A DNA stretch of 64,000 nt from Clostridioides mangenotii TR. GTDB taxonomy: Bacteria > Bacillota > Clostridia > Peptostreptococcales > Peptostreptococcaceae. Made by a program: the position numbers and the translations under genes. Where the stretch lies: contig NZ_AXUS01000014.1 in NCBI RefSeq assembly GCF_000498755.1, positions 1 to 64,000 on the forward strand. Direction: 5' to 3'. Below are positions 40,733 through 48,855 of this stretch, piece after piece (the first letter of the stretch is position 1; the number at the start of each line of letters is the position of its first letter). The notes beneath the pieces were generated by a model. The model was given only the letters and a program-made list of their open reading frames with translations. It had not been told where the DNA came from and ran no database searches.

Positions 40733-41674
40733 TTAGAATTTCTTAGAGATAAGGTCAACTGTATTTTCATGATTAAATTTTGTATTTAATATTATATTTT
40801 TAATACTTTGGGGTAAATCAACATCCAAGGCATCTGTATACACGTTTGCATCAACTATTATTCCATCTTTGACTAAAAGATCAATGTCTACTCCGCCCCA
40901 TGTAAATCGTTTTGAAATTTGATAATTAAATTCAGGTGAAGATCCGAAATTCCATTCCCAGCTTTCGTAAGTATTCATTAGTTTGTATATATCAGCTAAT
41001 CTTATATGATCATCTTTAATAACTTTTTCGTCAACCATAAAAACTGATGAATTATTGCCCAATGATGAGAATGTATTTATTAAATCAGTTTTTAAACTCT
41101 CAGTTGTAATTTCACTATTGAGCTTATTTATATTTATTACTCTAGAGTTTACTGAATCAATTCCTTTAGATTTTAACTTATTTTCAGAAACAGTTAATAT
41201 ACGGCTCAATTTTTCTATATTAACATCAACTAATAAAGTACCGTGGTGACACAGTATATCGTTCTCAACAAAGAATGCATTTCCTGAGATCTTATTGCCA
41301 TTTACTAAAATATCATTTTTTCCACAGAATTCAGCTTTAATCTCATTTAATGATAGTGCCTCAATAATAATTTTTATATTATCTTTTAATTTGCCTTCAC
41401 AATAATCTGAAATAAATGTAAAGTTCAAATTCCCTTTATCATGAAAAACAGCTCCCCCTCCAGAAAGTCTTCTTACTAGCTTCCCTTTTTGGAGATTCAG
41501 TTCTTTTATATTACATTCCTTCCAAGGATTTTGGTTTATGCCTATAACTACAGTATTCTGATTCTGCCACAAGAATAAAATATCATCTTGGTGCGAATGA
41601 TGCTTAACCAGGTACTCTTCAAATGCTAAATTAAAATATGGATTATAACTATTTGATATATATATTTTATGCAA
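40733..41674 (-). CDS. lplA: lipoate-protein ligase A
   Basis: LplA attaches lipoate to the lysine of a lipoyl domain through lipoyl-AMP. The 313-residue protein has the binding motif RRLSGGGAVFHDKGNLNF near 69-86 and the catalytic lysine in GNKISGNAFF near 127-136. An accessory C-terminal domain follows, giving the length of the full bacterial enzyme. It starts at TTG, overlapping the end of the upstream lipoyl-Lpd gene by 8 bases, with GGGGAGG in front. The overlap implies co-translation and that the lipoyl domain next door is its client. Confidence 0.93.
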   Translation of the reverse strand: MHKIYISNSYNPYFNLAFEEYLVKHHSHQDDILFLWQNQNTVVIGINQNPWKECNIKELNLQKGKLVRRLSGGGAVFHDKGNLNFTFISDYCEGKLKDNIKIIIEALSLNEIKAEFCGKNDILVNGNKISGNAFFVENDILCHHGTLLVDVNIEKLSRILTVSENKLKSKGIDSVNSRVININKLNSEITTESLKTDLINTFSSLGNNSSVFMVDEKVIKDDHIRLADIYKLMNTYESWEWNFGSSPEFNYQISKRFTWGGVDIDLLVKDGIIVDANVYTDALDVDLPQSIKNIILNTKFNHENTVDLISKKF

Positions 41675-43364
41675 AATGAATTGCCTCCCCAGTTATACCC
41701 AAGATAGCTTCATTGATAGACTCCGCTGTAGTTGGATGAGCAAATACAGTTTTGTTCAGTGTTCTGTAATCAGTCTTATTTTCAATAAAATGAGTGAAAT
41801 TTGAAATTAGATCTGTGGCTCCAGGACCAATCACAGCAGCGCCCAAGATAACGTGATCTTCTTCACAATAAAGAACTTTTACAAACCCTTTACCTTCACC
41901 CTGACTTAGAGCCTTGCCGTTTGCAGCAAATGGGAACTTACTTATTTTATAAGGAATCTCACCCTTCTTAGCTTCTTTCTCGCTAAGCCCGACTACACCA
42001 ATTTCTGGAGATAAGAATACTGCACTAGGAATAGCTGTATAATCCATAACACTTGTTTTACCCATACAATTTTCTGCCGCAACAATTCCTTGATGGCTGG
42101 CCACATGAGCAAGTTGTATTTTATTTGTAATATCTCCGATTGCATAGATAGATGGATTTGTAGTAACCATACTACTATTTACTTCTATTCCATTCTTTCT
42201 CTCATTTAACTCTACATCAAGTTCATCTAAATCAATAGAAGATAAATTAGGTTTTCTCCCAACTGACATTAAAACAGTATCACTAATTACAAAGTGCTTA
42301 TTATCATCTTTTGAAAAAGCTACTACTGTTTCATCATCTTCGGACATAAATATTTCTTCTACCTTTGAATTTGTACAAATTTTAATACCACGTTGATTGC
42401 ATTCATCTACAACTATATCTATTATATCGTTATCAAGACTGGATAAGATATTATCCATATACTCTACTACCGTTACTTTACAACCATATGAATTAAAAAT
42501 AAATGCAAATTCCATTCCTATAACTCCACCACCAATAACAGTAAGGGTCTTAGGTATACTGTTAAGGTCTAGAATCTCTTCATTGGTTAAAACTGATTGT
42601 AGATCTGAACCTGGAACATTTAATTTTGCAGGTGATGAACCTGTCGCTATAATTATATTTTTAGCTTTAATAGTAGCGTCTATTTTATTGTTATTAACAG
42701 TTATAATATCTTTTGAAACCTTTGCTTCACCTTCGATATACTTTACCTGCCAGTGCCCTAAAAGATGTTTTATACCACCAGTTAAGTTTGAAACTACTTC
42801 ATTTTTTCTTTCTACAATTTTATCTAATTGTATATCTAATTGATTAGTTTTTATTCCAAATTCAGAACACTTTTTCATTTCATCATAAAGGTGTGCACTT
42901 TTGACAAAGCTTTTTGTCGGTATACAACCATAATTTAAACATGTTCCACCAAGCTTGTCCTTTTCAATTAGCACAACACTAGCCCCTAATTGAGCAGCAC
43001 GAATTGCTGAAACATATCCACCTGGTCCTCCACCAATGATTGCAATATCACAAACAATATCTTCTTTCTTAGGTTTTGCTAAACCAAAGTTATATTTAAC
43101 ATTAGATTGTGCCGGCTCTTTATTAACTTTTTCCCCTTCAATTTCTGCTATAGCTTCACCAATTTTGATATTCTGACCTTCCTCTATCAGAACATTTAGT
43201 ATCGTTCCTTCATATTGTGATTTCACTAGAAAGTTTCCTTTTGCAGATTCAGCGTTAAAAAGTCCATAGCCCTCTTGAATTTGCTGTCCTTGCTTTATTA
43301 AGATTTTGCCAACTTTTGCATTTTTATCCTCGCCAGATAATTTATTTAGTATAATATTTGTCAT
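41667..43364 (-). CDS. lpdA: dihydrolipoamide dehydrogenase with N-terminal lipoyl domain
   Basis: This is an FAD-dependent enzyme that reoxidises dihydrolipoamide with NAD, or runs in reverse with NADH. The 565-residue protein has a lipoyl/biotinyl domain (about 1-78) with the probable lipoylated Lys42 in AESAKGNF and a short linker. The Lpd body starts with the FAD motif GGGPGGY at 111-117. The redox cysteines are C142 and C147 (GGTCLNYGCIPTK), the NAD motif GGGVIGMEF is near 284, and HPTTAESINEAI near the end carries the catalytic His-Glu. The fused carrier and its reductase form one chain. No 2-oxoacid dehydrogenase or glycine-cleavage genes are near; instead the partners are an AhpD-like protein and LplA. 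Confidence 0.95.
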   Translation of the reverse strand: MTNIILNKLSGEDKNAKVGKILIKQGQQIQEGYGLFNAESAKGNFLVKSQYEGTILNVLIEEGQNIKIGEAIAEIEGEKVNKEPAQSNVKYNFGLAKPKKEDIVCDIAIIGGGPGGYVSAIRAAQLGASVVLIEKDKLGGTCLNYGCIPTKSFVKSAHLYDEMKKCSEFGIKTNQLDIQLDKIVERKNEVVSNLTGGIKHLLGHWQVKYIEGEAKVSKDIITVNNNKIDATIKAKNIIIATGSSPAKLNVPGSDLQSVLTNEEILDLNSIPKTLTVIGGGVIGMEFAFIFNSYGCKVTVVEYMDNILSSLDNDIIDIVVDECNQRGIKICTNSKVEEIFMSEDDETVVAFSKDDNKHFVISDTVLMSVGRKPNLSSIDLDELDVELNERKNGIEVNSSMVTTNPSIYAIGDITNKIQLAHVASHQGIVAAENCMGKTSVMDYTAIPSAVFLSPEIGVVGLSEKEAKKGEIPYKISKFPFAANGKALSQGEGKGFVKVLYCEEDHVILGAAVIGPGATDLISNFTHFIENKTDYRTLNKTVFAHPTTAESINEAILGITGEAIHFA

Positions 43365-43427
43365 ATCATTCTCCTTAATAAAGAGGTTAAGTTAGATATC
43401 CTCTTCCCCGATTTAAATACATTTTAT

Positions 43428-43781
43428 TTATTTGAAATCGTTTTCAAACTCGTTAATGCAATCCTTTAATATTGTTACTGAATATGCCATAGAAGGCCCT
43501 CCACCAAAAGCCACTGAAACCATAGCTGCTTCTATAATTTCTTCTTTAGTAGCCCCTGCTTCAAACGCTTTGTAAGAATGGTAAACTATACAGTATTCAC
43601 ATCTATTATAACAAGCGATTCCAACACTAATAAGTTCTTTTGTTTTAAGATCCATCGCATTTGGTTCATACGCAGAACCTAATAATCCCATAAATGCTCC
43701 AACCATCTGCTCGTTTGTTTCACCAAGGGCTCCAATCCCACCTACAAAATCATTTAGCATCTCTCTAACATTCTTCGCCAT
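43428..43781 (-). CDS. AhpD-like carboxymuconolactone decarboxylase family protein
   Basis: This 117-residue all-helical protein has the CMD/AhpD redox signature CEYCIVYH (Cys61, Cys64, His68), which in AhpD is the peroxidase and disulfide-relay site. A conserved Glu lies at 49. True decarboxylases of the family lack the CxxC pair, so a thiol redox role is favoured. In Mycobacterium tuberculosis AhpD takes electrons from Lpd through a lipoylated protein; here a lipoyl-Lpd gene starts 63 bases downstream. AGGAGG precedes the ATG. The promoter is inside a 45-bp palindrome beside a MarR gene. Assignment of a peroxidase or thiol-reductase substrate is inference. Confidence 0.88.
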   Translation of the reverse strand: MAKNVREMLNDFVGGIGALGETNEQMVGAFMGLLGSAYEPNAMDLKTKELISVGIACYNRCEYCIVYHSYKAFEAGATKEEIIEAAMVSVAFGGGPSMAYSVTILKDCINEFENDFK

Positions 43782-43826
43782 TTCATTACCTCCTAATATT
43801 TTTATTATTTTTAAAATACTTTAATT

Positions 43827-43882
43827 AAATATTGATTGCTATACTAATTATTAGTATAGCAATCAATATTTTTAATGTCAAT
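43827..43882 (-). promoter_or_regulatory. promoter inside a 45-bp palindrome, likely MarR operator
   Basis: Perfect 22-base arms (43827-43848 and 43850-43871) with a one-base centre. On the minus strand a perfect TTGACA (43877-43882), 17-base spacer and TATACT fall so that the -10 lies inside the palindrome. A repressor on it would block polymerase. The divergent-side neighbour is a MarR-type gene. A role as simple terminator for that gene is possible, but the promoter overlap favours an operator. Confidence 0.7.
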
Positions 43883-43907
43883 AAAAAAAGAAATGATATA
43901 ATTATTA

Positions 43908-44339
43908 TCATTTCTTAATATTATTTGACATTTTATCTAAAACTCTATAAAAAGTTACTAGTTCTTCCTCTGTTATATCCTCTAAAAGTAAATCACTAAA
44001 ATATTTTCCTTCAGGCAATAATATCTCAATCTTATTTCGACCATCGTTAGTCAGCTCAAGAAATTTTACACGTTTATCTTTTGGATTTTCAACCCGATTA
44101 ATTAATCCATCTCTCTCCATCCTATCTACAAGTCTAGCAAGAGAAGAATCTTTTATGTTCATCAAAGTAGCTAATTCCTTTTGGCTTATAGATTTGTTTT
44201 CTTCATTCAAAAAATATAAAGCAATCCATTGTATTCTAGTTGATCCTTTAGCTTCTAAGCGTCTATTGAAATCTTCTGAAACAAACTTCATTGTTGTATT
44301 AGTTATAAATCCAATACATTCAGACAGATTAAATTTCAT
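43908..44339 (-). CDS. MarR family transcriptional regulator
   Basis: This 143-residue winged-helix protein has N-terminal helices, the recognition region LATLMNIKDSSLARLVDRMERDG near 55-77 and the wing PKDKRVKFLELT near 84-95. The start at 44339 is set by GGAAGG 10 bases before; ATGs at 44348 and 44366 lie closer to or before the ribosome site. It lies upstream of and on the same strand as the AhpD-Lpd-LplA operon, separated by the palindrome, and probably controls it. MarR proteins often sense oxidants or phenolics. No Cys is seen in the DNA-binding part; one Cys is near residue 8. Confidence 0.88.
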   Translation of the reverse strand: MKFNLSECIGFITNTTMKFVSEDFNRRLEAKGSTRIQWIALYFLNEENKSISQKELATLMNIKDSSLARLVDRMERDGLINRVENPKDKRVKFLELTNDGRNKIEILLPEGKYFSDLLLEDITEEELVTFYRVLDKMSNNIKK

Positions 44340-44557
44340 TATTATCATTCCTTCCATATACATCATTTTGGTGAGTTTTTTTGATTAGTTAAATTTACAT
44401 AGGTCTATGATGCTTAACAAAGTTTACAGCTATTTAGTTGATTCTATATATTATATAATACATTACTAAGAAATATTTATGTAGATATTTTAGAATTATT
44501 CAATTAATAAATCATCGATAGTTTGATTATGAAATCTTTTAATTCCTTTATTTAAAT

Positions 44558-44855
44558 TTAATCTGCCTCTGTAACTGTATAGCGTAAAATAGTTTTCATC
44601 TTTAATAGGTCCGCTTTACGGGGATCAGATAGGTATATTTCTCTATGTTGAGTTCTATTTCTAACTAAGTTATTACTCTTCATAAAATCCTCTATCTTTT
44701 CAAAACTAGCAAGTTCATCATCTTAGAAACTAATATCATCTAGTAAAGGAGAAGGCTTTTTCTTTTTTGTAATTTCAAGTGCCTTCTCAAACACTTCCTC
44801 AGATGCGAACTTGTGCTTTCTCCTTTCATGTTTTATCCTTATTATCTCACCTAAA
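44558..44855 (-). pseudogene. GyrI-like domain protein remnant
   Basis: The minus strand reads HERRKHKFASEEVFEKAL, then KKKKPSPLLDD, a TAA stop, then EKIEDFMKSNNLV and HREIYLSDPRKADLLKMKTI up to a stop at 44558-44560. The C-terminal block is typical of GyrI-like small-molecule-binding proteins. The N-terminal portion is missing, an internal stop is present and about 20 residues seem deleted before the EKIED helix, so this is a true decayed gene and not a single indel. A 14-bp palindrome (GACATATATATGTC, 44867-44880) sits just upstream and may be a left-over operator. Confidence 0.65.
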
Positions 44856-44866
44856 GTGTATAATAT

Positions 44867-44880
44867 GACATATATATGTC
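44867..44880. promoter_or_regulatory. 14-bp palindrome upstream of GyrI-like remnant
   Basis: GACATATATATGTC is a perfect palindrome next to a TATTAT-like -10 on the minus strand. It is compatible with a PadR- or MarR-type operator, but no regulator can be named. Confidence 0.3.
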
Positions 44881-45002
44881 TAGTTTAATTTTTATATCTT
44901 AAACACCTCTGAATATAAAAAAACAGACAATTAATTATTTAAATTTAATGTGTAAAATATAAATAATTAATTACCTGTTAAGTATGCGTAATCTTTTGTA
45001 TC

Positions 45003-45890
45003 TTACCGACCTTTATCTTTACTTCCAGCCTCTATACCCTCTTCACCAGATTCTAAATTAACGCCTGATGTTTTAATACTAATAAAGTACTCCTTACCCC
45101 TTCTATCCTTATGCTCTGCTTTTTCATAAATAACGTTTACTTCATGGTATTTACAGGCAATATCAAAATGCCTTAGAGCAGCTCCCACGCTTATCTTAGA
45201 CATTTCCTCTAAATGTTGCTTTTGTTTTTTTTCACATAAGTGCACCAATTCGCCCTCTTTATAAAAAAACCAGGGCTGACAATTATTTATAGATGGAGCT
45301 CTTCTAGCCATCTCCAATATACAATCCCACTCAGAACTCCCTTTAAAGCCTTTCGTTATATCCTTAAGCGATTTTCTATCTGGGTTTGCATCTCTTCTCC
45401 TAAATAGTTCCTCTCCTTTAGCAGGATATCCAAATGCGATTATTACGTAAGGTGATTCATCTATTTCTTCTTCTTCTTCTTCAAAAAAGTCTATCTGAGA
45501 ATCCTCTCTATCGCTTTTCTCTTCGCTATCTATTATATCTTTCATATCTTCTTTATCTAAATTGCTTTCTATGTAACACGTCCCTATTCCCAAAGATGTA
45601 AGCTGAAGAACAACACTTTCAATTGCAAAGCCAATATTTTGTAAATAGTCAGTACCTTTGTCAGATGACACAACTATATAATGAGGAGCTTTTACCTTAC
45701 ACTCCTTCCCCATTAAAAAGTGTATAATGTGGCCTCTATCTACAACATTAGCTTTTATATTCAAATCCTCATTGAGGTATGTTATATTCTTACATATTCT
45801 CTTGATATCTTCTATCATAGGTTGTTTAACTTTTTTTACAGAATACTTTTCTACAGTTTTTCTATAAAAAATCGCTTCGTATAACTCCAC
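45003..45890 (-). CDS. nitroreductase family protein
   Basis: This 295-residue flavoprotein looks like the two-part nitroreductase type (putative TM nitroreductase). The FMN-binding start is MELYEAIFYRKTVEKY, there is a middle GIGTCYIES, and a second half has RRAPSINNCQPWFFY near 211-225, the conserved Arg/Ser/Asn/Gln/Pro active-site segment. An acidic run of six Glu near 138-144 is unusual. GGAGGG precedes the ATG. Its upstream region holds the proposed left end of an integrative element, so its promoter may come from inserted DNA. The substrate is unknown. Confidence 0.85.
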   Translation of the reverse strand: MELYEAIFYRKTVEKYSVKKVKQPMIEDIKRICKNITYLNEDLNIKANVVDRGHIIHFLMGKECKVKAPHYIVVSSDKGTDYLQNIGFAIESVVLQLTSLGIGTCYIESNLDKEDMKDIIDSEEKSDREDSQIDFFEEEEEEIDESPYVIIAFGYPAKGEELFRRRDANPDRKSLKDITKGFKGSSEWDCILEMARRAPSINNCQPWFFYKEGELVHLCEKKQKQHLEEMSKISVGAALRHFDIACKYHEVNVIYEKAEHKDRRGKEYFISIKTSGVNLESGEEGIEAGSKDKGR

Positions 45891-45922
45891 CTATATCCCT
45901 CCTAATAAAATCTTCCATATTC

Positions 45923-45935
45923 TATTCTATAATAA
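45923..45935 (+). repeat. candidate attL core (13-bp direct repeat)
   Basis: TATTCTATAATAA, identical to 52024-52036. It lies 33 bases before the nitroreductase start. Its A/T-only makeup with one C lowers the weight of the match. Confidence 0.45.
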
Positions 45936-45993
45936 CTATGTATTTCATGTATCCTTTTAAATAGCTGGTATTACCGTTTTATAAAATATATAA

Positions 45994-46020
45994 ATGTCAG
46001 CTAATGTCAGTTTGTGTTAG
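45994..46020 (+). repeat. left integrase arm-type sites (2 x ATGTCAG)
   Basis: ATGTCAG at 45994-46000 and 46004-46010, followed by a weaker TGTGTTAG. They have the same orientation as the right cluster. Confidence 0.55.
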
Positions 46021-46130
46021 TTATCCACAACCCACAAGAATAATTTTATCATATTTATACCTAATTTAAAATAGAATTAAGGGCTATACTGAAACCATTT
46101 TTATTAGTATATAGGAATTTTTATTTTAAT

Positions 46131-46173
46131 AAAAAAAGAGTTAGATATTATTTTTATCTAACTCCTCTTTTTT
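46131..46173. terminator. bidirectional terminator near left end of the element
   Basis: GAGTTAGATA and TATCTAACTC form a 10-bp perfect stem flanked by A7 and T7. No gene obviously ends here, so the gene it served may be lost. Confidence 0.65.
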
Positions 46174-46750
46174 TCCTCGAATTACCATATTTTTTATCTA
46201 AATTGAAGGATGTATTACATGTTCTTTTCATAGGGTTTATTTGTGATAATTCTGTGTCAACCAGTCATATTCCTCGTTAAACTGCATAATGCCCGAATCT
46301 ATATATAAGTTTTTTTCATCGTTTCTTTTTTACTTCTTGTCTCTTATAATTCTTAATATACAATATTTTAAAATCATAAAAAGAGACCTTAAGCAATTAT
46401 TGCTTGTAGGTCCCTTTAAATATTATAAATTATTCTATTTTAAGATAAAATTTAAAACTATTTTTTAATACCTTGATATTCCCAAAGCTGAATTTGAAAT
46501 CAGTTTAATAAACTGAGTCTTACATATAAAACTCTATATATTATTTTAAAATCCTTCATTTTTTAACAAAATTCTTCTAATCAAAATATTATTACAGTAT
46601 GGATAATAAGTAGTCGATCTTAAGCATAAAAAGGGCACTTAAGTTATTTAAACCAACTAGCTCTAATTATTGTATTTTTTATTGCTAAATAATATCTTTT
46701 GCATTATTCTTTACTTTGTAGTGTGGGAAATTATATGTCATGACAACAAA
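46174..46750. other. non-coding stretch with a second hairpin
   Basis: No coding signal is seen on either strand. One hairpin (46378-46418) resembles a terminator: GACCT-taAGCAA pairs with TTGCT-tgtAGGTC, then CCCTTT. The rest is A/T-rich with scattered stops, consistent with decayed element DNA. Confidence 0.5.
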
Positions 46751-46813
46751 ACTTGGTAAAAGAGTTGACAATAAAACTTGGCATGTTATAATAAACTTAA
46801 CAAGTATACTTGG
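46751..46813 (+). promoter_or_regulatory. promoter and operator of membrane-protein/XRE pair
   Basis: TTGACA (46765-46770), 16-base spacer and TATAAT (46787-46792). Three ACTTGG half-sites lie at 46751, 46776 (inside the spacer) and 46808, the last part of a 12-bp palindrome CAAGTATACTTG (46801-46812). Autorepression by the XRE protein encoded downstream is the natural reading. Confidence 0.6.
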
Positions 46814-46834
46814 CAAATAATAGGAGGTCTTTCT

Positions 46835-47146
46835 ATGGATAAACAAGAAATCTTAAATAAGAGTCGTAATTCAAGTACTGATGAAGGGTTTGAATATTTT
46901 GAGAATAAAGGACTAAGAATAGGATATACTGCGTTCTACTTTGTAGCTATTTTCATTATTATATTTAAAAATTATATTGGCGAAGAAAGCGATTCTATAT
47001 TTACATTATTATGGATATTTTTTTCAGTTGGCTCTATTTCTAAATTTAAGTTCACGCATAAAAAGATTTATCTATTCGGTTCTATAATTTCTTTAATACT
47101 TATGATTTATTCTTTTGTTAATTTTATTTTAGGATCATTGGGTTAA
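46835..47146 (+). CDS. small membrane protein, DUF6442-type
   Basis: This 103-residue protein has a polar N-terminus (about 1-30) and three hydrophobic helices (about 32-50, 56-72 and 80-100). Proteins of this kind are typically paired with a small XRE regulator, as here, where the regulator starts 5 bases past the stop. The start at 46835 is set by GGAGG 7 bases upstream; the open frame runs back to 46778. The function of such pairs is unknown. The family name is from memory. Confidence 0.75.
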   Translation: MDKQEILNKSRNSSTDEGFEYFENKGLRIGYTAFYFVAIFIIIFKNYIGEESDSIFTLLWIFFSVGSISKFKFTHKKIYLFGSIISLILMIYSFVNFILGSLG

Positions 47147-47150
47147 GCAT

Positions 47151-47363
47151 ATGAATGAAGAATTAGTATTAAAAAATCATTTAAAAGAAGTTCGAGCAGA
47201 AAAGAAATTGTCTCAAACTCAATTAGCAGAGATGGTCGGCGTGTCAAGAAATACTATTAGTTCTATAGAAACAGGTCAATTCAACCCAACAGCAAAGTTA
47301 GCACTTATTTTGTGTATTGCTTTAGATAAAAAATTTGAAGAATTATTCTATTTTGGAGAATAG
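47151..47363 (+). CDS. small XRE/Cro-type regulator, 70 aa
   Basis: The single helix-turn-helix domain covers nearly all of the 70 residues: LKEVRAEKKLSQTQLAEMVGVSRNTISSIETGQ with NPTAKLALILCIALDKKFEELF at the end. The class is the short regulators that keep a membrane-protein partner in check. It very likely binds the ACTTGG repeats upstream of its operon. No strong ribosome site is seen, so translation may be coupled to the membrane protein 5 bases before. Confidence 0.88.
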   Translation: MNEELVLKNHLKEVRAEKKLSQTQLAEMVGVSRNTISSIETGQFNPTAKLALILCIALDKKFEELFYFGE

Positions 47364-47392
47364 TAAAATATTTGTTAAAATAATTAAAAGAA

Positions 47393-47433
47393 ACAAAAGA
47401 AGACCTGAATTAGTTTTCGGGTCTTCTTTATTT
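47393..47433 (+). terminator. terminator of membrane-protein/XRE pair
   Basis: AAAGAAGACC and GGTCTTCTTT form a 10-bp stem followed by ATTTAT; the flanks allow use on both strands. Confidence 0.75.
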
Positions 47434-47471
47434 ATACACTCTTTAGATGCTTTAAAACTGGTTGCATTAAT

Positions 47472-48551
47472 TCACTTTGCCTTTTTCATAATATCTTTTC
47501 TTCGATAAATGTAATAATAATACGTATATAATTTATGTATAACACTATTAACGTCTTTATTATCTAAATTTATATATCTAATATTACAAATACTTTTATT
47601 AAATTCTTTATCAGCAAAACTCTTTCTATATTCTAAAGGAGTGCAGTTATATTCTTTCTTAAAAACCTTATAAAAGTAACTGGTACTAGAGAAGCCATTA
47701 ATTAGAGCTATCTCTGTCATATTTTTATCGCTGTGTAAAATCATAATTGTTGCTTTTTCCAATCTTATTTTATTTAAATAATTTTGAAACGACATCCCAA
47801 TATTATCTTTAATGCAATGGGACATAAAATGATAATTAAGATTGAATTCATTTGCTACTACGCTTAATGTAATATCGGTATTATATTTTTCTTTAATATA
47901 GTTTGTAATATTGTCAATTCTATTATCTTTTCGAACTTCAAAATACTTTGATCCTCTTTTAACCTCAAAATTATTATATAAATATTCTCCTATTAAACAA
48001 AGATAACTACAGGCTTTTAACTCAAAACCATTCTCTCCTTTTACTAAAACCAATAATAAATTAGAAATTAAATTTCTCGCTTTATCATAAATATACTTAT
48101 TATTATCATTCTCATAAATAGAGTTACATTTAAAATAGATATAATTATAGCTGGGGAGATAGTTTATTAATACTTTTGCATTAATTTTAATAGATATATA
48201 TTTGTTTTTACTTAAACTCATAATTGAATGTGTTTCATTCCCGTTTATTAATATAAAATCATCTTCTTTGAGAATGCTTGCTTCTTTTCTAATATTCACT
48301 TTTAAACTTCCTTCTATAACTAAAAAAATAAACTCTAGTTCTTCATGACAGTGAATGCTGCAACAGCTATCTTTATGAAAAACTACATCAATTGGAAAAG
48401 TATTCTGGTCTATTTTGTTAATAAATTTATCATCGATTACGACCCACTCCTTGTTATTCATTAAGAATAATAATTTGCGATCTATAGATTCGTCTTTATT
48501 TGCAACATTAATATATATTAAGGATTTCGTTGTTAAATTAAAAATACCCAT
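47472..48551 (-). CDS. AraC family transcriptional regulator with cupin-like sensor
   Basis: This 359-residue regulator has an N-terminal cupin-like domain (about 50-120, with SIHCHEELEFIFLVIEGSL) and a C-terminal AraC double helix-turn-helix (about 215-310, TLSVVANEFNLNYHFMSHC and TEIALINGFSSTSYFYKVFK). An unusual Tyr-rich tail of about 45 residues follows. No clear ribosome site precedes the ATG. It is on the opposite strand to its neighbours in the element, and its targets are unknown. The A/T content is high, like the rest of the element. Confidence 0.86.
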   Translation of the reverse strand: MGIFNLTTKSLIYINVANKDESIDRKLLFLMNNKEWVVIDDKFINKIDQNTFPIDVVFHKDSCCSIHCHEELEFIFLVIEGSLKVNIRKEASILKEDDFILINGNETHSIMSLSKNKYISIKINAKVLINYLPSYNYIYFKCNSIYENDNNKYIYDKARNLISNLLLVLVKGENGFELKACSYLCLIGEYLYNNFEVKRGSKYFEVRKDNRIDNITNYIKEKYNTDITLSVVANEFNLNYHFMSHCIKDNIGMSFQNYLNKIRLEKATIMILHSDKNMTEIALINGFSSTSYFYKVFKKEYNCTPLEYRKSFADKEFNKSICNIRYINLDNKDVNSVIHKLYTYYYYIYRRKDIMKKAK

Positions 48552-48801
48552 TGCTATTAAATATGAAACGAATAAACAGTAAAATATATTAGTTAAATAT
48601 TTCCATGAACTACATTTTAACTATAATGAATACTTTAATCATACTTATAATTAAATTACATCTCCACTATTCTATTTTCCAACCACTCAATTATTGTATT
48701 AACATTGGTTTAATTCCTTTTTTATCGAATATCTCCATACTATCACCATTCTATGAGTAGTATGATCAATGATGTAATATTAGCTTAATTTTATTAATGT
48801 G
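48552..48801. other. intergenic region with one copy of an imperfect repeat
   Basis: The stretch 48701-48777 resembles 49387-49459. On the minus strand this copy encodes a short MEIFDKKGIKPMLIQ reading then stops. No intact gene is seen here. Confidence 0.4.
48701..48777 (-). repeat. imperfect direct repeat, copy A
   Basis: AACATTGGTTT-ATTCC, a T-run, then ATGATCAAT are shared with copy B (49387-49459), which has a gap of about 14 bases in the middle. Read on the minus strand both copies contain a K-G-I-K-P-M reading, suggesting fragments of the same gene start. It may be debris from an ATP-dependent DNA ligase-like gene; that is a weak guess from memory. Confidence 0.4.
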
Positions 48802-48847
48802 TCCTAAATGTTAATTAGAGCATATATCTATAGTAAAACATTTAGGA
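48802..48847 (+). promoter_or_regulatory. hairpin able to mask the ferritin-like gene's ribosome site
   Basis: TCCTAAATGTT (48802-48812) is fully complementary to AACATTTAGGA (48837-48847), which includes part of the AGGAGG ribosome site (48844-48849). The 11-bp stem with a 24-base loop would hide the site in RNA. The same sequence could be a DNA operator. Confidence 0.45.
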
Positions 48848-48855
48848 GGTCCATT

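Noticed and set aside
44931-44973. A/T-only inverted repeat after the nitroreductase gene
   Set aside because: Low-complexity pairing in A/T-rich DNA; may end the transcript but cannot be told from chance.
46778-46834. Longer start for the membrane protein
   Set aside because: It would begin within the -35/-10 spacer region; GGAGG supports ATG 46835.
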